Part shown: positions 8,569 through 19,900 of the stretch, in pieces | Position numbering within the stretch: position 1 is the first letter of the stretch | How the letters are laid out: the number at the start of each line of letters is the position of its first letter | Source of the DNA: Flavobacterium gelidilacus DSM 15343 | Lineage (GTDB): Bacteria > Bacteroidota > Bacteroidia > Flavobacteriales > Flavobacteriaceae | NCBI RefSeq assembly: GCF_000422685.1 | Contig: NZ_AUGN01000011.1 | Coordinates: 92,762-156,761 of the forward strand | DNA length: 64,000 bases | Reading direction: 5' to 3' | Notes under the pieces: model-generated | What the model saw: the letters and a program-made list of their open reading frames with translations, nothing else | The model's database searches: none | What the model was told of the DNA's origin: nothing | Position numbers and translations under genes: made by a program

Positions 8569-9810
8569 ATGGAGAATATTGCATTAATCGATTCGTTTTC
8601 AGAATTTAAAGACGACAAACTCATAGACAGAGTAACGTTAATGGCTATTTTAGAAGATGTTTTTAGAAACGCATTAAAGAAAAAATACGGATCAGATGAC
8701 AACTTTGATATAATCATAAACCCTGATAAAGGAGATATGGAAATATGGAGAAATAGAGTCGTTGTTGCTGATGGAGAAGTAGAAGATGAAAATTCTGAAA
8801 TATCATTATCTGAAGCAAGAAGAATCGAGCCAGATTTTGAAGTAGGTGAAGATGTATCTGAAGAAGTAAAATTAATTCAATTAGGAAGAAGAGCTATTTT
8901 AGCTTTACGTCAAAACCTAATTTCAAAAATACACGAACACGACAATACGAATCTTTACAAGCAATTTAAAGATTTAATAGGTGATATTTATACAGCTGAA
9001 GTACATCACGTACGTCCAAAAGTTGTAATTTTGATGGATGATGAAGGTAACGAAATTGTGCTTCCAAAAGAAAAACAAATCCCAAGTGATTATTTCAAAA
9101 AAGGAGATAGCGTAAGAGGTATTATTGAAAGTGTTGAATTAAAGGGAAATAAACCTCAAATTATAATGTCTAGAACAGCACCGTTGTTTTTAGAAAAATT
9201 ATTTGAACAAGAAATTCCAGAAGTTTTTGACGGATTAATTTCTGTTAAGAATGTAGTTCGTATTCCAGGTGAAAAAGCGAAAGTTGCTGTAGATTCTTAT
9301 GATGATAGAATTGATCCAGTCGGAGCTTGCGTTGGAATGAAAGGTTCTAGGATTCACGGAATTGTAAGAGAATTGGGTAACGAAAATATTGATGTAATTA
9401 ATTATACAACAAACACCCAGTTATATATTACAAGAGCATTAAGTCCTGCTAAAGTTTCTTCGATTAAAATTAATGAAGAAAAGAAAACGGCAGAAGTGTT
9501 CTTAAAAGTAGAAGAAGTTTCAAAAGCAATCGGTCGTGGTGGACACAATATTAGATTAGCTGGACAACTTACAGGATACGAATTAGATGTAATTAGAGAA
9601 GGTTTAACAGAAGAAGAAGATGATGTTGAATTAAGAGAATTCTCTGATGAAATTGAAGAATGGGTTATACTAGAATTTGAAAAAATAGGTTTAGACACTG
9701 CTAAAAGTATTCTTGATCAAGATGTTGCGGATTTAGTTCGTAGAACAGATCTTGAAGAAGAAACAGTTTTAGAGGTTGTTAGAGTCTTAAAAGAAGAGTT
9801 TGATAGATAG
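8569..9810 (+). CDS. nusA: Transcription termination/antitermination factor NusA
   Basis: A 413-residue RNA polymerase-binding factor that modulates pausing, termination and antitermination. In order: the N-terminal polymerase-binding domain (about 1-125), an S1 domain (about 138-200), and two KH RNA-binding domains with VGMKGSRIHGI and the GRGG loop (IGRGGHNIRLAG). A short C-terminal helical region ends in DLVRRTDLEEETVLEVVRVL. It lacks the long acidic repeats of the E. coli protein, which is normal outside Proteobacteria. The leader hairpin upstream of rimP is a plausible target for its own activity. Confidence 0.97.
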   Translation: MENIALIDSFSEFKDDKLIDRVTLMAILEDVFRNALKKKYGSDDNFDIIINPDKGDMEIWRNRVVVADGEVEDENSEISLSEARRIEPDFEVGEDVSEEVKLIQLGRRAILALRQNLISKIHEHDNTNLYKQFKDLIGDIYTAEVHHVRPKVVILMDDEGNEIVLPKEKQIPSDYFKKGDSVRGIIESVELKGNKPQIIMSRTAPLFLEKLFEQEIPEVFDGLISVKNVVRIPGEKAKVAVDSYDDRIDPVGACVGMKGSRIHGIVRELGNENIDVINYTTNTQLYITRALSPAKVSSIKINEEKKTAEVFLKVEEVSKAIGRGGHNIRLAGQLTGYELDVIREGLTEEEDDVELREFSDEIEEWVILEFEKIGLDTAKSILDQDVADLVRRTDLEEETVLEVVRVLKEEFDR

Positions 9811-9853
9811 TTTTAAAGCCTATTAAGCTTAATAAAAAAGATTAAAAAAAGAT

Positions 9854-9861
9854 TATATTTG
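9854..9861 (+). promoter_or_regulatory. Possible internal promoter before infB
   Basis: TATATTTG matches TAnnTTTG and lies 36 bases before the infB start, in the 87-base gap after nusA. There is no TTG at the usual distance. The gap also holds the perfect palindrome TATTAAGCTTAATA (9821-9834) without a T-run. Confidence 0.45.
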
Positions 9862-9897
9862 TAAAAATATAGTTCAGAAGAAATACTAAATTAATTT

Positions 9898-12735
9898 ATG
9901 TCTGAAGAAAGAGCAATACGAATAAACAAAGTTTTAAGAGAATTAAATATTTCCTTAGAGAGAGCAGTGGACTACTTAAAAGAAAAAGATCATTCAATTG
10001 ATTCAAGTCCTAACGCAAAAATTTCTCAAGTGGAATATGATATTTTATGTGGTCAATTTTCTGCTGACAAAGGAAAAAAAGTTGCCTCTCTTGAAGTTGG
10101 TGAAGAAAAGCGTAAAGAAAAAGAAGCCCTTAAAAGAGAACTCGAAAAAGAACTTGAAGTAAAAAGATTGCAAGAAGAAAAGCAAAAGCTTGAAGTGATT
10201 AAAGCAAAAGCTGAGCTTTCAGGTCCAAAAACTGTTGGTAAAATTGACTTGGATTTAAAAAAATCAGGTAAGCCTCAAGAAAAAGCAGTAGAGTCAAAAG
10301 TGGAAACTCCAAAAGTTGGTGCTCCAAAAGTTGAGACCCCTAAGGTTGAAACTCCAGAAGCAGAAGCTCCTAAAGTGGAAACTCCAAAAGCTGAAAACAA
10401 ACCGGTTTTAGAAAAACCAAAAGTTGAGAAAAAAGCTCCTAAAGTTGAAAAGGCTGCTGAGATTTCTAAAAAAGAAGAAGCAGTAGTTCCAGTTGAAACA
10501 TCAACTGAGCCAGAAGAGGAAAAAGTTGAAACTCAATATACTAAATTAGCAGGTGCTACTTTTACAGGAAAAACAATTGATTTATCTCAATTCAATAAAC
10601 CTAAAAAGAAAGATCCTAAAAAAGAAGTTAAAAAAGCAGGTGATGTAAAAGCAGCAGGAACTCCTGGAGCGAATAACAATGCCAATAAAAATAAACGCCG
10701 TAGAATTGCTAAACCAGGAACTCCTATAGTTCCAGGTGTTAGTAATGTAGGTGGTAAAAAAGAGTTTGTAAGAGGTGGTTTTAACAAAGGCGGTAAAAAA
10801 CCTGTTATTCAAAAAACAGAGCCTACTGAAGAAGACGTTAAAAACCAAATTAAAGAAACTCTAGAAAGACTTCAAGGTAGAGGTAAAGGTGGAAAATCTA
10901 AAGCTGCCAAATACAGAAGAGATAAAAGAGATTCTCACCGTCAACGTTCTGAAGATGAACAACAAGCATTAGACGAAGGAAGTAAAACAATTAAAGTTAC
11001 AGAATTTGTTACTGTAGGTGAAGTTGCAACAATGATGGATGTGCCTGTTACCAAAGTAATCGGTACTTGTATGACACTTGGTATCATGGTTACCCAAAAC
11101 CAACGTTTAGATGCTGAGACATTAACAATTGTTGCAGACGAATTTGGTTATGAAGTAGAATTTATTACTTCAGAAATTGAAGAAAATTTAGAAGTAGTTC
11201 AAGATAAACCAGAAGATTTACAATCTCGTTCTCCAATTGTTACTGTAATGGGACACGTTGATCATGGTAAAACATCTTTATTGGATTATATTCGTTCAGC
11301 AAATGTAATAGCTGGTGAATCAGGTGGAATTACACAACATATTGGGGCATATGGAGTAACTTTAGAAGGTGGTCAAAAAATCGCTTTTTTAGATACACCA
11401 GGTCACGAAGCCTTTACAGCAATGCGTGCTCGTGGAGCTCAAATAACAGATATTGCAATTATTGTAATTGCTGCAGATGATGATATAATGCCTCAAACTA
11501 AAGAAGCAATAAGTCACGCTCAAGCAGCTGGAGTTCCAATGATCTTTGCTATAAATAAGGTAGATAAAGAAACTGCAAATCCAGAAAAAATAAAAGAAAA
11601 GTTAGCAGCTATGAATTTATTAGTAGAAGATTGGGGTGGAAAATACCAGTCTCAAGATATCTCTGCTAAAAAAGGAACAGGTATAAAAGAACTTTTAGAA
11701 AAAGTTTTATTAGAAGCTGAAATATTAGAATTAACAGCAAACCCAGATAAAGCCGCTATTGGAACTGTCGTGGAAGCACAATTAGATAAAGGTAGAGGTT
11801 ATGTTTCAACTATTTTAGTACAAGCAGGTACATTACGTGTTGGAGATTATATGTTGGCAGGTAAAAATCATGGTAAGATTAAAGCTATGCATGATGAAAG
11901 AGGTAATGTAATTACTGAAGCTGGTCCATCAACTCCTGTATCTATTTTAGGTTTAGACGGTGCACCAACAGCAGGTGATAAATTCAATGTTTATGAAGAC
12001 GAAAGAGAAGCAAAACAAATTGCTGCAAAACGTACTCAATTACAAAGAGAACAATCTGTACGTACTCAAAAGCATATTACGCTTGCCGAAATTGGTCGTC
12101 GTATCGCTTTAGGTCAATTTAAAGAATTAAATATTATTCTTAAAGGTGATGTGGATGGATCTGTGGAAGCACTTTCTGATTCATTCTCTAAATTATCAAC
12201 AGAAGAAATTCAAGTAAATATTATACATAAAGGTGTTGGAGCAATTACTGAATCTGACGTATTGTTAGCTTCTGCTTCTGACGCAATTATAATCGGATTT
12301 AACGTTCGTCCACAAGGAAATGCTAAGCAATTAGCAGAAAAAGAAGAAATTGATATCCGTAACTACTCAATCATTTATGATGCAATTGATGACTTACGTG
12401 ATGCAATGGAAGGAATGCTTTCTCCAGAATTAAAAGAAGAAATTACAGGTACTGCGGAAATTAGAGAAATCTTTAAAGTTTCTAAAATTGGATCAATTGC
12501 AGGTTGTATGGTTACTGATGGAAAAATATTTAGAAATTCTAAAATTCGTATAATCAGAGATGGTGTAGTTGTTCATACAGGAGAATTATCAACTTTAAAA
12601 CGTTTCAAAGATGATGTTAAAGATGTGTCAAAAGGATACGATTGTGGTATGCAAATTAAGAACTACAACGACATCGAAGAGTTAGATATCATCGAAGCTT
12701 TCCAAGAAGTAGAAGTCAAGAAAAAATTGAAATAA
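9898..12735 (+). CDS. infB: Translation initiation factor IF-2
   Basis: A 945-residue GTPase that brings initiator tRNA to the 30S subunit and promotes subunit joining. A short N-terminal domain is followed by a long charged linker (about 55-350) with five-residue K-V-E-T-P type repeats near 135-170 and Lys/Arg-rich stretches. The G domain shows GHVDHGKT (452-459), DTPGH (499-503) and NKVD (553-556). Domains II, III and C2 follow, with the conserved [10 protein letters not shown] and [19 protein letters not shown]. Length is typical for Bacteroidota. It is the last gene of the operon; a bidirectional terminator follows. Confidence 0.98.
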   Translation: MSEERAIRINKVLRELNISLERAVDYLKEKDHSIDSSPNAKISQVEYDILCGQFSADKGKKVASLEVGEEKRKEKEALKRELEKELEVKRLQEEKQKLEVIKAKAELSGPKTVGKIDLDLKKSGKPQEKAVESKVETPKVGAPKVETPKVETPEAEAPKVETPKAENKPVLEKPKVEKKAPKVEKAAEISKKEEAVVPVETSTEPEEEKVETQYTKLAGATFTGKTIDLSQFNKPKKKDPKKEVKKAGDVKAAGTPGANNNANKNKRRRIAKPGTPIVPGVSNVGGKKEFVRGGFNKGGKKPVIQKTEPTEEDVKNQIKETLERLQGRGKGGKSKAAKYRRDKRDSHRQRSEDEQQALDEGSKTIKVTEFVTVGEVATMMDVPVTKVIGTCMTLGIMVTQNQRLDAETLTIVADEFGYEVEFITSEIEENLEVVQDKPEDLQSRSPIVTVMGHVDHGKTSLLDYIRSANVIAGESGGITQHIGAYGVTLEGGQKIAFLDTPGHEAFTAMRARGAQITDIAIIVIAADDDIMPQTKEAISHAQAAGVPMIFAINKVDKETANPEKIKEKLAAMNLLVEDWGGKYQSQDISAKKGTGIKELLEKVLLEAEILELTANPDKAAIGTVVEAQLDKGRGYVSTILVQAGTLRVGDYMLAGKNHGKIKAMHDERGNVITEAGPSTPVSILGLDGAPTAGDKFNVYEDEREAKQIAAKRTQLQREQSVRTQKHITLAEIGRRIALGQFKELNIILKGDVDGSVEALSDSFSKLSTEEIQVNIIHKGVGAITESDVLLASASDAIIIGFNVRPQGNAKQLAEKEEIDIRNYSIIYDAIDDLRDAMEGMLSPELKEEITGTAEIREIFKVSKIGSIAGCMVTDGKIFRNSKIRIIRDGVVVHTGELSTLKRFKDDVKDVSKGYDCGMQIKNYNDIEELDIIEAFQEVEVKKKLK
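10300..10404 (+). repeat. 15-base repeats coding for a K-V-E-T-P linker in infB
   Basis: Imperfect tandem units encode [29 protein letters not shown] and KAENKP. They form a flexible charged linker. This in-frame periodic DNA can gain or lose units without shifting the frame. Confidence 0.8.
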
Positions 12736-12772
12736 AATTGTTTATTCTCAATAAGTTTCAGAACATATAAAT

Positions 12773-12807
12773 AAAAAATCCCAAGTTTAAAAGCTTGGGT
12801 TTTTTTT
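12773..12807. terminator. Bidirectional terminator between infB and the TonB-dependent receptor
   Basis: CCCAAG (12780-12785) pairs with CTTGGG (12794-12799), with weaker pairs inside, six As before and eight Ts after. It lies between two convergent genes and can serve both. Confidence 0.85.
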
Positions 12808-12846
12808 GTTAATTAATTAATGTTTTTTATCATGTTTGAATATTGC

Positions 12847-15045
12847 TTAAAAATCATACTTTAAACCACCATAAATATTTCTTCCGGGAGCATTTATTCC
12901 TGAAGCAAAAACTCTATACTGCGTATCTAAAATATTTTCAACGCCTACAAATAAAGTTGCTTTTGGAATGATTGTAAAGGCTGTTTTTAGGTTGTAAGTT
13001 TCCCAAGCGGGCATTCCTCCATTTGGAGCATATTGTTCGTTGTCTTCACCATTTAAGAAATAATCACTTATTGGTTTTTTACCGTTGTATAAAACGTAAG
13101 CTTCAATTTTTCCCCAGTTTTTTTCATAGTTCAAGCCAACTTTACCATAATAAGGAGGAATGTGATCAAGAGGAGTTTTTTCTTCTTCACTAGTAATTCT
13201 TCCTAATGTGTAATTAAAATTAGCTACGTATTGTAAACTAGAAACTAGATAGCCTTTTATGTTAGTTGAAAAGCCAGTTACATAAGCTCTACCTTTGTTT
13301 TGATTCGCTAAAACTTGACTTTGACTTCCATTATATGTTAGGGTTGATTGACCATTATATAGATAATTGTCTGTAATAATAGCATCGATAAAACGAGTAA
13401 AGTAATATGTGTTTTCTATCTGAAAACGTTTATTATTCGACTTAATAACCAATCCCAAATCAGTTGTAATTGTTTTTTCAGGCTTCAAATCTGCATTTGG
13501 AACTATTACAAATCCACCACCAGATTCAAAAATTTTAGCTAAATCATCAATATTTGGAACTCTAAATCCCGTACTAATATTAGTTTTTAAATCAATGTTT
13601 TTAGAAGGCTTATGAACTAAACCGGCAGTTCCACTATAAGTAAAGTTTTTTTGATTTATATCATTAAAAGGAAGTGCAAAAAAGGTATCATCTGAAATTG
13701 TACTGTTCAAAATAGTGAATCCTGCTCTAGCACCAATATTGAAATTTGTTCGTTTTGACAATATTGTATTATAAGAAACATATAAATCATTTCTTAACAT
13801 ATTGTTTTTTCCGTTTGGATAACGTGTGTCAATTATTTTAATTTCCCCAGTATTAATATTGTTTGAAAAAGCTGAAGAATTTAAATCTTCTAAATAACTT
13901 TCAACACCATAAAATAAATCACTTTTAGTAAACTCTTTATGCAAATCAATACTTATAGAATACATGTTAACTTTCTCAATTCTATTTTGTAAGTTGTAAT
14001 TTTCAAATCTTCTATTATGACGACTTTCTTCTACGTTTTGATAAGCAAAATCTATTTTTAAATCACTATTCAAAAAAACTTTTTCTTTTGTTAAACTATA
14101 AATACCTAGAAGTCTTTTTTGTGGTCCATAATACCATTCAGCATTTTTTAAACCTGAAGAAGAAGCGTCGGTTAATCTGTCGTATCTTGGAATATCTGTA
14201 CTGTTTGAAAACTGAAAATTTAAACCATGTTCAAACCCTTTTTGACTTTTATAAGCAACTTTTTGCATTAAATTATACTGCTTAAAACCGGAATTTTTTT
14301 GAATAAATTTATCCGAATTTTCGGTTAAAACATCAACTCCATTTATATTTTCAATATAAAAAGGTCTTTCTCCAAAGAAATTTCCATTATGATTCTTCCT
14401 TTTTCCCATTTTCAAGTCACCAAAATCATTATAAGAGAAAGAAGTTAAGGAAGCCCAATTTTCTTTGGCATAATTTAATTCAAAATGACTTGATTTTTCT
14501 TCATTTACAGAGGAATATCTTGTTAAAACATTTCCACTAATTCTTTCAACCTGATTCGATATAAATTTTGCTTTTTTGGTAGTCATATTAATAGTCCCAC
14601 CAAGTGCATCACTTCCAAAAAGAGTTGATGTTGGGCCATAAAAAACAGTAACGTTTTCAAGTAAGTTTTCATCAACAGAAATTACATTTTGTAAATGCCC
14701 AGACCTGTATATTAGGTTGTTCATTCGTATGCCGTCAACTAACAATAAAACTCTACTAGCTTCAAAACCTCTAATTGTTGGACTTCCTCCTCCTTGCTGG
14801 GATTTTTGAACTACTAGAGTACCTGAGTTTGATAATAAATCGGCTGTGTTTTGAAAATTTTGAAACTCAATTTGTTTTAAATTGATTGTTTCTACTTGAA
14901 TAGGTAGAGCCTCTTTTTTCTTAGGTAGTCTAACTGTTGAAAGGACTACCTCTTCAAGATGATTTACCGCAGTAGTGTCTTTTTTGTTTTGTGAAAATGT
15001 ATATGTAGCTACAAACAGACTATATAAAAGAAAGGCTCTTTTCAT
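12847..15045 (-). CDS. TonB-dependent outer-membrane receptor, haem/hemoglobin-receptor-like
   Basis: A 732-residue outer-membrane receptor. A signal peptide (MKRAFLLYSLFVATYTFSQ) is followed by a TonB-box-like EEVVLS. The plug domain carries GGGSPTIRGFEASRVLLLVDGIRMNN and YGPTSTLFGSDALGGTINM, closest in my memory to haem/hemoglobin receptors. A 22-strand barrel follows, with PNADLKPEKT close to the conserved N-P-x-L-K-P-E pattern, and it ends in aromatic KYDF. It takes up a bound ligand across the outer membrane using TonB energy. The ligand is inferred from plug similarity only. It lies three bases downstream of the SPOR-like gene, probably in one transcript. Confidence 0.88.
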   Translation of the reverse strand: MKRAFLLYSLFVATYTFSQNKKDTTAVNHLEEVVLSTVRLPKKKEALPIQVETINLKQIEFQNFQNTADLLSNSGTLVVQKSQQGGGSPTIRGFEASRVLLLVDGIRMNNLIYRSGHLQNVISVDENLLENVTVFYGPTSTLFGSDALGGTINMTTKKAKFISNQVERISGNVLTRYSSVNEEKSSHFELNYAKENWASLTSFSYNDFGDLKMGKRKNHNGNFFGERPFYIENINGVDVLTENSDKFIQKNSGFKQYNLMQKVAYKSQKGFEHGLNFQFSNSTDIPRYDRLTDASSSGLKNAEWYYGPQKRLLGIYSLTKEKVFLNSDLKIDFAYQNVEESRHNRRFENYNLQNRIEKVNMYSISIDLHKEFTKSDLFYGVESYLEDLNSSAFSNNINTGEIKIIDTRYPNGKNNMLRNDLYVSYNTILSKRTNFNIGARAGFTILNSTISDDTFFALPFNDINQKNFTYSGTAGLVHKPSKNIDLKTNISTGFRVPNIDDLAKIFESGGGFVIVPNADLKPEKTITTDLGLVIKSNNKRFQIENTYYFTRFIDAIITDNYLYNGQSTLTYNGSQSQVLANQNKGRAYVTGFSTNIKGYLVSSLQYVANFNYTLGRITSEEEKTPLDHIPPYYGKVGLNYEKNWGKIEAYVLYNGKKPISDYFLNGEDNEQYAPNGGMPAWETYNLKTAFTIIPKATLFVGVENILDTQYRVFASGINAPGRNIYGGLKYDF

Positions 15046-15048
15046 TTC

Positions 15049-15426
15049 TTATTTATTGGGTTTTATTAATAAAGCCAAGGGATACTTCTTTTTAATTTCA
15101 AGTAAAGCATTTTCGGCTTCAATTCTAGTTTTGAAACTGCCAACCCAAACTTTAAATGTCGGATTATTATAGATGATTGTACCGTCAATTTCTTTATAAT
15201 TGCTTTTAAATTCATTTAATGTTTTCAAAGCGTCATCTTTTTTGCCATTAAAAATTTGAATTTTGTACAAATCATTTATGGTTATTCCGGTATTAATTTT
15301 TCTTTTTTCTTTTAATAATGCCTCAATTTTCGGGTCTTGTTCTATGGATTGAGAAAAATTTTTGTGCGATATAAAGCTGAATATCAGCACTAAAAAAAGT
15401 AATTTGTAAGTCGTTAATTTCTTCAT
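15049..15426 (-). CDS. Secreted SPOR-domain-like protein
   Basis: A 125-residue exported protein with a signal peptide ending near HKNFSQ. The C-terminal 75 residues (DLYKIQIFNGKKDDALKTL ... FKVWVGSFKTRIEAENALLEI) follow the SPOR pattern of two beta-alpha units, with the typical V-W-V-G-S-F core. SPOR domains bind denuded peptidoglycan glycan strands, often at division sites. It precedes the TonB-dependent receptor by three bases; the functional link is unknown. Confidence 0.78.
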   Translation of the reverse strand: MKKLTTYKLLFLVLIFSFISHKNFSQSIEQDPKIEALLKEKRKINTGITINDLYKIQIFNGKKDDALKTLNEFKSNYKEIDGTIIYNNPTFKVWVGSFKTRIEAENALLEIKKKYPLALLIKPNK

Positions 15427-15444
15427 AATGAATAATGTTTAATG

Positions 15445-15452
15445 CAAATTTA
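15445..15452 (-). promoter_or_regulatory. -7 element for the SPOR-receptor operon
   Basis: On the minus strand TAAATTTG fits TAnnTTTG and lies 18 bases before the start codon. The -33 position is AT-rich without a clean TTG. Confidence 0.5.
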
Positions 15453-15529
15453 CACTTAAAATGTATTTGTTAAAACTAATGTTTTATTTAGAACAAGTAT
15501 AAATTGCATTTTAAGGTAAAATTAAGGTT

Positions 15530-15558
15530 TTGATAATAATCCAATTATTGTATTTTTG
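15530..15558 (+). promoter_or_regulatory. Promoter of the ACIII-oxidase operon
   Basis: TTG (15530-15532), 18 bases, then TATTTTTG (15551-15558), a strong match to the Bacteroidota consensus. The leader to the actA ATG at 15643 is about 80 bases, and I see no terminator in it. Confidence 0.8.
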
Positions 15559-15642
15559 TCGGAGTTTTAAAAAAGGTGTCAGATTAATTAAGCACATTTA
15601 TAACTAAAACTATACCAATTATAGTCGATAATCATTTTAAAT

Positions 15643-16962
15643 ATGAAAAAGGTGGGTAACCATAAATCGTTTTCTAGGATTTTCTTCAGTTTAGCTTTAA
15701 CGCTATCTTTATCATTAGTTTCTTATTCTCAAGATGCAGCTATGGCTGATGCACCTGTTGCTGATGCTGCTCCTGCTACTGGTGGTGATGCTGCAAAAGG
15801 AAAAGAATTGTTCAATGCAAATTGTGCAGCTTGTCATAAGTTGGACGCCAAAGCTACGGGTCCTGCGCTACGTAATGTGGCTGAAAAATATGAAAAAGAA
15901 TGGCTGTATAAATGGATTCACAACAGTGCTGATTTAATCAAGTCGGGTGATGCATTAGCAGTAAAAGTTTACGAAGAAAATGGAAAAGTAGCAATGTCAG
16001 CTTTTCCTCAATTGTCTACAGCGGACATTGATAACATTTTAGCTTATACTTCTGAGCCTTTGCCAGTAGCTGCTGTTGCTGCTGCTGTGCCAGGAACTGA
16101 AGCTCAAGGAGGAGGATCAGGCATTTCAAATAACATTATACTTGGAGCTTTGGCTTTGGTGTTGATGATGTTAGTTGTTATGTTGTTCTTAGTGGGTAAT
16201 GTATTAAATAAAATTGCAAAAGCAAACGGAATAGAAGCTCCTGTAAAAGAGAAATCACTTCCTTTGTGGAAAGCATTTGCCAAAAATCAATTCTTAATGG
16301 TTGTAACGGCAATCTTGTTCTTATTAGTTAGTGCTTATTTTGCTTATGGATATTTAATGCAAATAGGTGTTGATCAAGGATATGAGCCAATTCAACCAAT
16401 TCATTATTCACACAGAATTCATGCTGGTGACAATGGTATTGATTGTAAATATTGCCATTCTGCCGCAAGAGTTAGTAAGCACTCAAATATTCCATCATTA
16501 AATGTTTGTATGAACTGTCATAAAAATATTGCTGAAGTTGCTGAAACAACTGCTACAGAAGAATATTCAAAAGCTTTCTACGATGAGCAAATAGATAAAT
16601 TATACACTGCTGTAGGTTGGGATGAATCAACTCAGTCATATACAGGGAAAACGAGTCCAGTCAAATGGGTGCGTATTCACAATTTACCTGATTTTGTTTA
16701 TTTCAATCACTCACAACACGTTTCTGTTGCTGGAGTAGAATGTCAAACTTGTCATGGACCAGTTCAGGAATATGAAATTCAAAAACAATTTGCACCTTTA
16801 ACTATGGGTTGGTGTATTAATTGTCACCGAGAAACAAATGTAAAAGTAGAAGACAACGAATACTATACAAAAATACACGAAGAACTATCTAAGAAATACG
16901 GTGTTAAGCAGTTAACTGCAGCGCAAATGGGTGGTTTAGAATGTGGTAAGTGTCACTATTAA
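15643..16962 (+). CDS. actA: Alternative complex III subunit ActA, multihaem cytochrome c
   Basis: A 439-residue periplasmic, membrane-anchored cytochrome c of alternative complex III (ACIII), which passes electrons from quinol to cytochrome c or directly to an oxidase. After a signal peptide (ending SYSQ) there is a class I cytochrome domain with CAACH at 61-65, then two membrane segments (about 163-187 and 213-237). A multihaem domain follows with CKYCH (268), CMNCH (289), CQTCH (367), CINCH (391) and CGKCH (434). That makes six CXXCH motifs, where the family is usually described as pentahaem; the N-terminal monohaem domain is the extra one. It is the first gene of an eight-gene operon. Confidence 0.93.
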   Translation: MKKVGNHKSFSRIFFSLALTLSLSLVSYSQDAAMADAPVADAAPATGGDAAKGKELFNANCAACHKLDAKATGPALRNVAEKYEKEWLYKWIHNSADLIKSGDALAVKVYEENGKVAMSAFPQLSTADIDNILAYTSEPLPVAAVAAAVPGTEAQGGGSGISNNIILGALALVLMMLVVMLFLVGNVLNKIAKANGIEAPVKEKSLPLWKAFAKNQFLMVVTAILFLLVSAYFAYGYLMQIGVDQGYEPIQPIHYSHRIHAGDNGIDCKYCHSAARVSKHSNIPSLNVCMNCHKNIAEVAETTATEEYSKAFYDEQIDKLYTAVGWDESTQSYTGKTSPVKWVRIHNLPDFVYFNHSQHVSVAGVECQTCHGPVQEYEIQKQFAPLTMGWCINCHRETNVKVEDNEYYTKIHEELSKKYGVKQLTAAQMGGLECGKCHY

Positions 16963-16993
16963 TAATAATTTAAGAAGCTAATATTTATATACA

Positions 16994-19900
16994 ATGGCAT
17001 CAAACAAAAAATACTGGAAAAGTGTTGAAGAGCTAGACGAAAATAGCTCTATTGTTGAGACGCTAAGAAGCAACGAGTTTGTGGAGCAAATACCAGTTGA
17101 TGAGTTTTTAGGAGATAAAGAAAATTTATCTTCTTCTTCAACTTCTCGTCGTGACTTTTTAAAATACGTTGGATTTAGTACTGCAGCTGCATCTTTGGCT
17201 GCGTGTGAAGGTCCAGTTGTAAAGTCAATACCTTATGTACTTCAACCAGAACAAATAATTCCAGGTGTTGCTGATTACTACGCAACAACGATTGCTGATG
17301 GTTTTGATTTTGCTAATATTTTAATCAAAACTCGCGAAGGTCGTCCTATTAAAGTAGAGAATAACAATTTAGAAGGTGCAAGATCTGGAGCTAACGCAAG
17401 AGTTCACGCATCAGTTCTTTCACTATATGATAGTCTACGTTTAAAAAAATCAAAAATTGATCAAAAAGACTCTGATTGGAATGCTGTAAATGCAAAAATC
17501 AAATCTAGTCTTGAAGACGCAAAAGCAAAAGGAGAAAGTGTTGTGGTTTTAACTAACACTTCTGCTAGTCCTTCAACGGATACTTTGTTAGCAAATTTAA
17601 TAACTAAATACCCTAATGTTAAGCATGTAGTTTATGATGCAGTTTCTGAGTCAAATGCACTCGATGCTTTTCAAGCAGTTTATGGTGTTAGAGCTTTAGC
17701 TAATTACGACTTTTCAAAAGCTGATGTTATTGTATCTGTAGGTGCAGATTTCTTAGGAGATTGGCAAGGTGGTGGTTTTGATTCAAGTTATGCTAAAGGA
17801 AGGATTCCTAAAAACGGAAAAATGTCGAAGCATATCCAAATAGAGGCAAATATGTCTTTAGCTGGTGCAAAAGCAGATAAAAGAATTCCATTAACTATTG
17901 CTAATCAAAAACAAGCTTTAGTTAAACTATATAATGTTGTTTCTGGTGCATCTGTTGGTACATCAAAAATTGACAAATATGAAGCAGATGTTTTAAAAGC
18001 AGCTCAACAATTAAAAGCAGCAGGCTCTAAAGGAGTTCTTGTTTGTGGATTAGATGATGTTGATGCTCAAATGCTAACATTGGCAATTAATAATCAATTA
18101 AATTCTGAAGCTTTCAATACTTCAAACGCGATTCTTACAAGAAAAGGTAACGCAAAAGAAGTAAATCAACTAGTTTCAGACTTAAAAGCAGGAAAAGTTC
18201 ACACTTTATTAATGAGTGGAGTTAATCCAGTATATACTTTATCAAATTCAAAAGAGTTTGTAGAAGGTTTAAAGAAAACAAAATTATCTGTTGCATTTTC
18301 AATGAAAGAAGATGAAACAGCAAAAGTTGCTTCAATTGCGGCCGCAACTCCACATTATTTAGAATCTTGGGGAGATGTTGCAATAACTAGAGGGAACTAT
18401 AGTATTCAGCAACCAACTATTAATCCGTTGTTTGATACAAAACAATTCCAAGAAGTATTATTGTCGTTAACTGATAATGCAACTTCTTACCATGATTATT
18501 TAAAGAGTAATGCTCCTTTAAATGGAAAAACATGGAATAAAGCCGTGCATGATGGATTTGTTGCAAGTGAAGCTTCAGCTTTAACAGCAACATCTGCAGA
18601 TTATGCTGCTTCTGCATCTAAATTAGCAAGTGCTAAATCATCTGGAATGGACCTAGTATTGTATACTAAAGTTGGTTTAGGTGATGGGCAGCAAGCGAAT
18701 AACCCTTGGTTGCAAGAATTTCCTGATCCAATTACAAGAGTATCTTGGGATAATTATGTTACTGTTTCTAAGAAAGATGCTGAAAAATTAGAATTAGAAA
18801 ATTGGAATGTTGCGAATGGAGGTCTTAACGGAAGTTATGCTGATATTAAAGTTGGGAATACTACACTGAAAAATGTACCAGTAATTATTCAACCAGGTCA
18901 AGCTGTTGGAACGGTTGGTTTAGCATTCGGATATGGTAAGAAAGAGTCAATGAAGTCTGAAATGCAAGTAGGTGTAAATGCTTATGAGTTATATGCTAAT
19001 TTGAACTCAAATTTATCTGCAAGTATTTCAAAAGCTAGTGGTGAACATGAATTTGCATGTGTTCAGTTGCAAAAAACATTAATGGGTAGAGGTGATATCA
19101 TCAAGGAAACTACATTAAGTACTTTTGTAAAAGAAAATTCAGAAGTTTGGAATCCAACTCCTATGGTTTCTTTAGATCACAAGGAAGTTCCTGCTACATC
19201 AGTAGATTTATGGGAATCATTTGATAGATCAACAGGTCATCATTTTAATTTATCTATTGACTTAAATGCTTGTACAGGTTGTGGAGCATGTGTTATAGCA
19301 TGTCACGCAGAAAATAATGTGCCAGTAGTTGGTAAATCTGAAGTAAGAAGAAGTAGAGATATGCACTGGTTGCGTATTGATAGATATTATTCTCACGAAG
19401 AAACATTTGCTGGTGATGTTGAATTAAAAGAGAATGCTCACGGATTGACTAGTGTAATTGGTACATTGAAAGATATGGAAGATCCTTCGGAAAATCCACA
19501 AATAGCGTTTCAACCAATTATGTGTCAGCACTGTAATCACGCACCATGTGAAACTGTTTGTCCAGTTGCCGCAACTTCTCATAGTCGTCAAGGTCAAAAC
19601 CATATGGCTTACAACAGATGTGTTGGTACTCGTTATTGTGCAAACAACTGTCCATATAAAGTAAGACGTTTTAACTGGTTCTTATATAATAAAAACAGTG
19701 AATTTGATTATCACATGAACGATGATTTAGGACGAATGGTTCTTAATCCAGATGTGAATGTCCGTTCTCGTGGAGTTATGGAAAAATGTTCTATGTGTAT
19801 TCAAATGACACAAAAAACTATTCTTGACGCTAAACGTGATGGAAGACAAATCAAAGACGGAGAATTCCAAACAGCTTGTTCATCTGCTTGTTCAAGTGGA

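Noticed and set aside
9821..9834. Perfect 14-base palindrome between nusA and infB
   Set aside because: AT-rich, no T-run, no known operator consensus; chance is likely in such AT-rich DNA.
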